NCBI GenBank assembly: GCA_029218485.1
Contig: JAQXRK010000258.1
Location: forward strand, 1-8,273
Reading direction: 5' to 3'
Length of the DNA: 8,273 bases
Source: a bacterium
GTDB lineage: Bacteria; Bacillota; Clostridia; Christensenellales; CAG-138
Positions within the stretch are counted from its first letter, which is position 1, and every line of letters starts with the position of its first letter. This document shows, in pieces, positions 5,247 through 8,273 of this stretch. The notes beneath the pieces are model-generated. The model had not been told where the DNA came from. It made no database searches and was given only the letters and a program-made list of their open reading frames with translations. A program made the translations under genes and the position numbers.

Positions 5247-6557
5247 ATGAACGATTATGCATTCGGCAACTATCTTTATGAGCTGCGTCGCCGCGCGGGC
5301 CTGACCCAGAAGGAGATGGCGCAGCAGCTGGGGGTCACGAATAAGGCGGTATCGAAGTGGGAAACCGGCAGATCAAAGCCGACTACGAATGCGCTGAGAA
5401 AGATGGCGGTGCTCTTCGGTATCTCGGTGGAGAAGCTGCTGGAGAACAGAGGAGGAGCGAGACATATGGACATCACCAAGATCGTGATCACCGGCGGCCC
5501 GTGCGCGGGAAAAACAACCGCCATGAGCTGGATACAGAGCAACTTCACAAAGCGGGGCTATACGGTTTTGTTTGTCCCGGAAACGGCAACGGAGCTGATC
5601 ACCGGCGGCGTTGCGCCGTGGACCTGCGGCAGCAATGCCGAGTACCAGAAGTGTCAGATGAAGCTCCAGCTGGAAAAGGAGCGGGTCTTTGAGCAGGCCG
5701 CTGCAACGATGCCGGTCGATAAAGTGCTGATCGTCTGCGACCGTGGGTTGCTGGACAACAAAGCGTATATGACGGAGCTGGAATTCTCCTGCGTGCTGTC
5801 AGCGCTGGACTGTAATGAGGTGGAACTGCGGGATGCGTACGACGCGGTGTTCCATTTGGTGACCGCGGCGAAGGGGGCCGAGCGGTTCTATACCACCGCC
5901 AACAACGCCGCCCGAACCGAGACCGTGGAGCAGGCGGCCGAGCTGGATGACCGGCTGATTGCCGCATGGACGGGCCACCCCCATCTGCGGATTATCGATA
6001 ATGCGACAGACTTTGAGGAGAAGCTCAAGCGCCTGATCGCCGAGATGTCGGCTTTTCTGGGAGAGCCGGAGCCGCTGGAAATTGAACGGAAGTTTTTGAT
6101 CGGATATCCGGATGTTTCCGCTCTCGAAAAGCTCCCCAATTGCCAGCGCGTGGAGATCATTCAAACCTACCTGCACGCCGCCGGGGGAGAGGAATCCCGC
6201 GTGCGCCAGAGGGGCATGGACGGAAACTATATCTACACCCAAACCACAAAGCGGAAGGTGACCGGATGCAAGCGGATAGAGGTGGAGCGGAGGCTTTCGA
6301 AGGACGAATATCTGCGCCTGCTGATGGATGCGGATGTGTCCTGCCGCCCCATTCGCAAGACCCGGTACTGCCTGACATATGACAATCAGTATTTTGAGAT
6401 CGATGTGTATCCATTTTGGCAGGATAAAGCCATACTGGAGATCGAGCTCGGCAGCGAAGAAACCCCCATTCGTTTTCCTGAACATATCCGGGTGACCCGG
6501 GAGGTAACCGAAGACGAGTCCTACAAAAATGCATCCCTTGCAAAGGCATTCCTGTGA
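5247..6557 (+). CDS. Fusion protein: Xre-type HTH, NadR-like P-loop ATPase/kinase, CYTH domain
   Basis: The 436-aa protein has three parts. Residues 3-66 are a Cro/CI HTH (LRRRAGLTQKEMAQQLGVTNKAVSKWETG). Residues 76-270 are a P-loop ATPase of the AAA_28/NadR ribosylnicotinamide-kinase type: Walker A GGPCAGKTT (83-91), FVPETATELI (109-118), and a Walker-B-like VLIVCDRG (160-167). Residues 277-436 are a CYTH domain with ExExK signature EIERK (278-282) and the tunnel residues R318/R320/R322, K335/K337, E345/E347, R370/R373, E384/D386 and E398/E400. CYTH enzymes bind or cleave triphosphates (thiamine triphosphatase, inorganic triphosphatase, class IV adenylate cyclase). All catalytic signatures look intact. 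The true reaction is unknown; a DNA-bound sensor-kinase like NadR is an inference. ATG 5247 is chosen because the promoter -10 overlaps the earlier in-frame ATG at 5223; AAGGG lies 6 nt upstream. An ECF transporter gene follows 17 bp later. Confidence 0.88.
   Translation: MNDYAFGNYLYELRRRAGLTQKEMAQQLGVTNKAVSKWETGRSKPTTNALRKMAVLFGISVEKLLENRGGARHMDITKIVITGGPCAGKTTAMSWIQSNFTKRGYTVLFVPETATELITGGVAPWTCGSNAEYQKCQMKLQLEKERVFEQAAATMPVDKVLIVCDRGLLDNKAYMTELEFSCVLSALDCNEVELRDAYDAVFHLVTAAKGAERFYTTANNAARTETVEQAAELDDRLIAAWTGHPHLRIIDNATDFEEKLKRLIAEMSAFLGEPEPLEIERKFLIGYPDVSALEKLPNCQRVEIIQTYLHAAGGEESRVRQRGMDGNYIYTQTTKRKVTGCKRIEVERRLSKDEYLRLLMDADVSCRPIRKTRYCLTYDNQYFEIDVYPFWQDKAILEIELGSEETPIRFPEHIRVTREVTEDESYKNASLAKAFL
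5448..5468 (+). promoter_or_regulatory. Internal Shine-Dalgarno and in-frame ATG at the HTH/ATPase junction
   Basis: AGAGGAGGA (5448-5456) stands 9 nt before ATG 5466, which is codon 74 of the fusion gene and the natural first residue of the ATPase part (MDITKIVITGGPCAGKTT). It is a stronger ribosome site than the gene's own start. Translation from here would give a 363-aa ATPase-CYTH protein without the DNA-binding domain. The linker residues RGGAR are simply the in-frame reading of the ribosome site, which suggests two once-separate genes joined here. Confidence 0.6.
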
Positions 6558-6574
6558 GGAAAGGAGCCGCGCTT

Positions 6575-7138
6575 ATGACGACGAAGAAACTCTGCATCAC
6601 TGCAATGGGCATTGCACTCTTTGTAGTTTTATCCCTTTGTCTGCAGGTTCCGGTGTTTGAGAACTACTATTTGTGCCTCGGCTATGTGTCCATGATGGTT
6701 TTCTGTTTTTATTTCGGTCCGCTCAGCGGCATGCTGGTGGGGAGTCTGGGCGTTGTTCTGTACTGCCTGCTGATCCATGGCACGCGGGGCATGCCGGGAT
6801 GGGCCATCGGCAACCTTGTGATCGGATGCGCGGTGGGTCTCACTTGCAAATGGGGACTGCATATCAAAAACGCATGGCGCAGGCACGCCGTTTTCGCAGG
6901 CGCGATCATTGTGTCGACAGCGGTGGGAATCCTGGGCATCCAATCTGTCGTGGAAGTGATGCTCTATGCGCAGCCGATGCTGCTGAGAATCTCGAACAAT
7001 ATCTATGCGTTTGTTGCCGATGCGGCGGTCATGGTGCTCAGCCTTCCGATATGCGAGGCGATCAAAGCGGTTATGTACAGGCCTTTCCCGAAGAGATCAT
7101 GGGATAGGAGGCGGATATCATCGCTCGTGCTGGTCTAA
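6575..7138 (+). CDS. ECF transporter S component (substrate-binding membrane subunit)
   Basis: S components capture a vitamin or precursor at the membrane and work with a shared EcfT/EcfA1/EcfA2 module, which is not in this window and must be encoded elsewhere. The 187-aa protein has about six hydrophobic helices (roughly 8-27, 33-49, 51-67, 76-93, 106-126, 143-165). Helix 1 carries ITAMGIALF with the AxxxA motif (A10, A14) used to contact EcfT. Substrate cannot be read from sequence; the neighbouring NadR-like kinase and CYTH domain hint at a phosphorylated cofactor precursor such as a nicotinamide, thiamine or nucleoside compound. ATG 6575 is preferred over GTG 6554 because AAGGAG (6561-6566) lies 8 nt upstream. 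It is 17 bp after the fusion gene's stop, so one operon. The last 17 residues (FPKRSWDRRR...) are not typical of a helix and may be a drifted tail. Confidence 0.82.
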   Translation: MTTKKLCITAMGIALFVVLSLCLQVPVFENYYLCLGYVSMMVFCFYFGPLSGMLVGSLGVVLYCLLIHGTRGMPGWAIGNLVIGCAVGLTCKWGLHIKNAWRRHAVFAGAIIVSTAVGILGIQSVVEVMLYAQPMLLRISNNIYAFVADAAVMVLSLPICEAIKAVMYRPFPKRSWDRRRISSLVLV

Positions 7139-7209
7139 GCGCGGGACTGCCCCTGCTGCCCTGCGGATGGCTGCGCCTGAAGAAAGCCACAGAAATGGCA
7201 GCAACAGGA

Positions 7210-7425
7210 TCAGGACAGATCAAAGAAGAACACATCCTCAAATTTCTTGTCCAAAGCGATGCATATGATCAGAGCGAGCTTGGCGGTAGGGCTGAATTGC
7301 CCCGTTTCAATGGAGCTGATGGTGTTTCTGGATACGCCCACCATCTCTGCCAGCTTGGACTGCGACAGGCCCTGCTCCGCCCGGAGCTCCTTCAATCTGT
7401 TTTTGAGTACGAGTTCGTTTTCCAT
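7210..7425 (-). CDS. Small Xre-family HTH transcriptional regulator
   Basis: A 71-aa cytosolic DNA-binding protein, essentially one Cro/CI helix-turn-helix domain: LKNRLKELRAEQGLSQSKLAEMVGVSRNTISSIETGQFSPTAKLALIICIALDKKFEDVFFF. Recognition helix is about residues 31-39. It belongs to the very small regulators (YozG/SinR-like in size) that often pair with a membrane protein gene. The ATG at 7425 starts 8 nt after the stop of the upstream membrane gene, and no good Shine-Dalgarno is visible in the gap, so translation is probably coupled. It likely represses the shared promoter through the three palindromes at 7788-7859. The frame stays open upstream to 7785, but that stretch is only a shadow of the membrane gene. 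It converges on the ECF gene with a 71-bp gap in which no terminator is evident. Confidence 0.88.
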   Translation of the reverse strand: MENELVLKNRLKELRAEQGLSQSKLAEMVGVSRNTISSIETGQFSPTAKLALIICIALDKKFEDVFFFDLS

Positions 7426-7433
7426 AGGCTGTG

Positions 7434-7769
7434 TTAAAGAATGGTGGAAGCCGAGAACAACCCGTAGATATGTACGGCAGAAAACAGCAGTACTACAGCG
7501 GTATAGCAGATGGCGACGAACAATTCGTGCTTTTTGTGAAGCTTTGCATATTTGACCCAGAAGCCGGCCAGTGGCATAGCAAATACAACCGCATACAATC
7601 CGTAGTTCATTCCGCCGCCGGTGAAAATCTGAATCACAAAGAATGCCGTTGCCAGTATGGCCGCGGCAATGCAGGCATACCGATTGCCCTGAACGACAAC
7701 TTCTTTCTCGTAAACATCCTGATTCTTGTTTTCCTTCCTGCTGGCTGCCAGAATTTCTTCTCTGTTCAT
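7434..7769 (-). CDS. Small membrane protein, DUF6442-like
   Basis: A 111-aa protein of unknown function. A charged N-terminal segment (MNREEILAASRKENKNQDVYEKEV) is followed by three hydrophobic helices (about 31-50, 55-73 and 82-108), with KLHKKHEL between the last two. From memory this resembles the DUF6442 family, which in Clostridia commonly sits beside a small HTH gene; that match could not be checked. ATG 7769 is chosen because GGAAG lies 9 nt upstream and the conserved start NREEILAASR follows directly; a TTG at 7790 in the same frame would put the start inside an operator. It is first in a two-gene operon with the HTH gene, behind the promoter at 7808-7836. A role as an accessory or partner of the regulator is an inference. 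Confidence 0.8.
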   Translation of the reverse strand: MNREEILAASRKENKNQDVYEKEVVVQGNRYACIAAAILATAFFVIQIFTGGGMNYGLYAVVFAMPLAGFWVKYAKLHKKHELFVAICYTAVVLLFSAVHIYGLFSASTIL

Positions 7770-7787
7770 CGTTGTTGACTTCCATGC

Positions 7788-7859
7788 CAAGTTATCTTTG
7801 CAACGCTATTTTAACGCTGCCAAGTTAACTTGTCAATAGATTAGCAAAGTTTTCTTTGC
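7788..7859. promoter_or_regulatory. Three related palindromic operators
   Basis: Plus-strand sites: CAAGTTATCTTTG (7788-7800), CAAGTTAACTTG (7821-7832, perfect 12-bp palindrome) and GCAAAGTTTTCTTTGC (7844-7859, 6-bp arms). They share an AAGTTnnCTT-like core, with centres 33 and 25 bp apart. One covers the predicted transcription start, one overlaps the -35 and spacer, and one lies just upstream of the -35. This is the expected layout for autorepression by the 71-aa HTH protein. Confidence 0.65.
7808..7836 (-). promoter_or_regulatory. Promoter of the membrane protein / HTH operon
   Basis: On the minus strand, a perfect TTGACA (plus 7831-7836) and TAAAAT (plus 7808-7813) are separated by 17 bp. 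Transcription would start near 7801, about 32 nt before ATG 7769. The AT-rich promoter stands out from its GC-rich surroundings. Confidence 0.85.
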
Positions 7860-7887
7860 AAAAAGTGGGAGCGCGGGATTTGAGAAC

Positions 7888-7974
7888 GATCGGGCGGCAG
7901 CACGGATGTTTCCAAACAAGCAGGAAAAGCCGCATCCCTTCCCCGCATCTTTGCGGCGGTCTGCACGCCCGATC
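7888..7974. other. Non-coding stretch able to fold as a three-way junction
   Basis: GATCGGGCGGCAG (7888-7900) pairs with CTGC-A-CGCCCGATC (7961-7974), 13 bp with one bulged A. Inside are two hairpins: GGATG+TTTCC (7904-7913) with GGAAA (7923-7927) and CATCC (7933-7937), and CCGCA-TCTT-TGCGG (7943-7956). It lies in a 250-bp gap without a credible gene between the operator array and the partial gene at the right edge. The strand cannot be decided and no promoter or T-run is clear, so it may be a small RNA, a leader, a repeat element or chance in GC-rich DNA. The rest of the gap (7975-8092) shows nothing convincing. Confidence 0.35.
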
Positions 7975-8092
7975 CCATGCGCTTGGCCGAAAAAGCGGAA
8001 CCCTTTCGCGCGGGAAGCGGGATGGCGCCCACCGGGGCAGGGGAATGTGTCGATGGATCGCACGGCTATTGGGAAGCCCATGCGCGTTTGAA

Positions 8093-8107
8093 CGGACAGG
8101 GCGTCCG
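8093..8107 (-). terminator. Weak hairpin after the right-edge gene
   Basis: CGGAC (8093-8097) and GTCCG (8103-8107) form a 5-bp stem with a 5-nt loop, 6 bp after the stop of the partial minus-strand gene. In the minus direction only a short TTC follows, so termination would be inefficient. Read on the plus strand it is followed by AAAA, not T. Confidence 0.25.
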
Positions 8108-8113
8108 AAAAGC

Positions 8114-8273
8114 TTATTCGTAGTACTTGTCAATGCCGCCAAATCCCGCAATCCGCTGGTTGGCCCTTGTTTTGCTGAGAAAATTCTGGAGCCGCTTTTG
8201 AAACTCCGCAGGGCGGTTCCGCGCCGCATCGATATAGGCGATTCGGATTCTCTTGTAGGGCTCGGGAAACGCA
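8114..8273 (-). CDS. C-terminal 52 residues of an unrecognised protein (partial)
   Basis: The gene continues beyond the right edge. The visible end reads FPEPYKRIRIAYIDAARNR, then PAEFQKRLQNFLSKTRANQR and IAGFGGIDKYYE, with TAA at plus 8114-8116. The segment is soluble, rich in R, K and aromatic residues, and predicted to be mostly helical. The GFGGIDKYY ending looks like a conserved protein terminus, and third positions are mostly G or C, which supports real coding. I do not recognise the family with confidence; a YdeI/OmdA-like protein is a weak guess. Confidence 0.65.
   Translation of the reverse strand, partial: AFPEPYKRIRIAYIDAARNRPAEFQKRLQNFLSKTRANQRIAGFGGIDKYYE

Noticed and set aside
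7426..7785. N-terminal extension of the mini-HTH protein to 191 aa
   Set aside because: It is the alternative frame of the membrane protein gene; the HTH domain is complete from ATG 7425.
7833..8081. 82-aa minus-strand frame (MGFPIAVRSIDTF...)
   Set aside because: No ribosome site, composition typical of chance GC-rich frames, and it ends inside the promoter of the membrane protein operon.

Overview
The window is GC-rich, densely coded DNA with strong Shine-Dalgarno sites (GGAGG, AAGGAG, GAGGAGG types) and sigma-A type promoters (TTGACA-17-TATAAT). This fits a high-GC member of the Clostridia, probably a gut Oscillospiraceae/Ruminococcaceae-like anaerobe. That placement is inferred from gene content and style, not from a marker gene. 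No tRNA, rRNA, CRISPR array, transposase or prophage gene is visible.

Left part (1-1909). A GNAT acetyltransferase gene is broken by a one-base frameshift near position 202. It runs towards a type I L-asparaginase gene on the minus strand. The asparaginase promoter and the promoter of the following operon sit back to back in the 185-bp gap at 1725-1909.

Centre (1910-4936). ktrB and ktrA encode a potassium uptake channel and its cytosolic RCK gating ring, as a two-gene operon behind a consensus promoter. Next comes a free-standing transcription unit with its own promoter (3951-3980) and its own intrinsic terminator (4123-4152). It encodes a roughly 165-nt structured RNA with a 13-bp closing helix, a large one-sided bubble and a long interrupted arm. 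This architecture resembles 6S RNA, but a repeated 10-mer also allows an attenuator reading. A class I SAM-dependent methyltransferase gene follows and ends at a 17-bp perfect inverted repeat.

Right-centre (4988-7138). After about 200 bp of GC-rich intergenic DNA, a near-consensus promoter drives a two-gene operon. Its first gene fuses a Cro/CI-type HTH, a NadR-kinase-like P-loop ATPase and a CYTH (triphosphate tunnel) domain. Its second gene encodes an ECF-transporter S component (vitamin or precursor uptake). The fusion gene also carries a strong internal Shine-Dalgarno and ATG exactly at the HTH/ATPase junction, so two proteins may be made. This is the most interesting coding locus here: a regulator, possible kinase, phosphate-binding domain and transporter subunit in one operon.

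Right end (7139-8273). On the minus strand, a small three-helix membrane protein and a 71-aa HTH repressor form an operon. Its promoter carries three related palindromes, a likely autoregulatory operator array. Upstream lies about 250 bp of non-coding DNA that can fold into a three-way junction, then the 3' end of an unrecognised minus-strand gene cut by the window edge.
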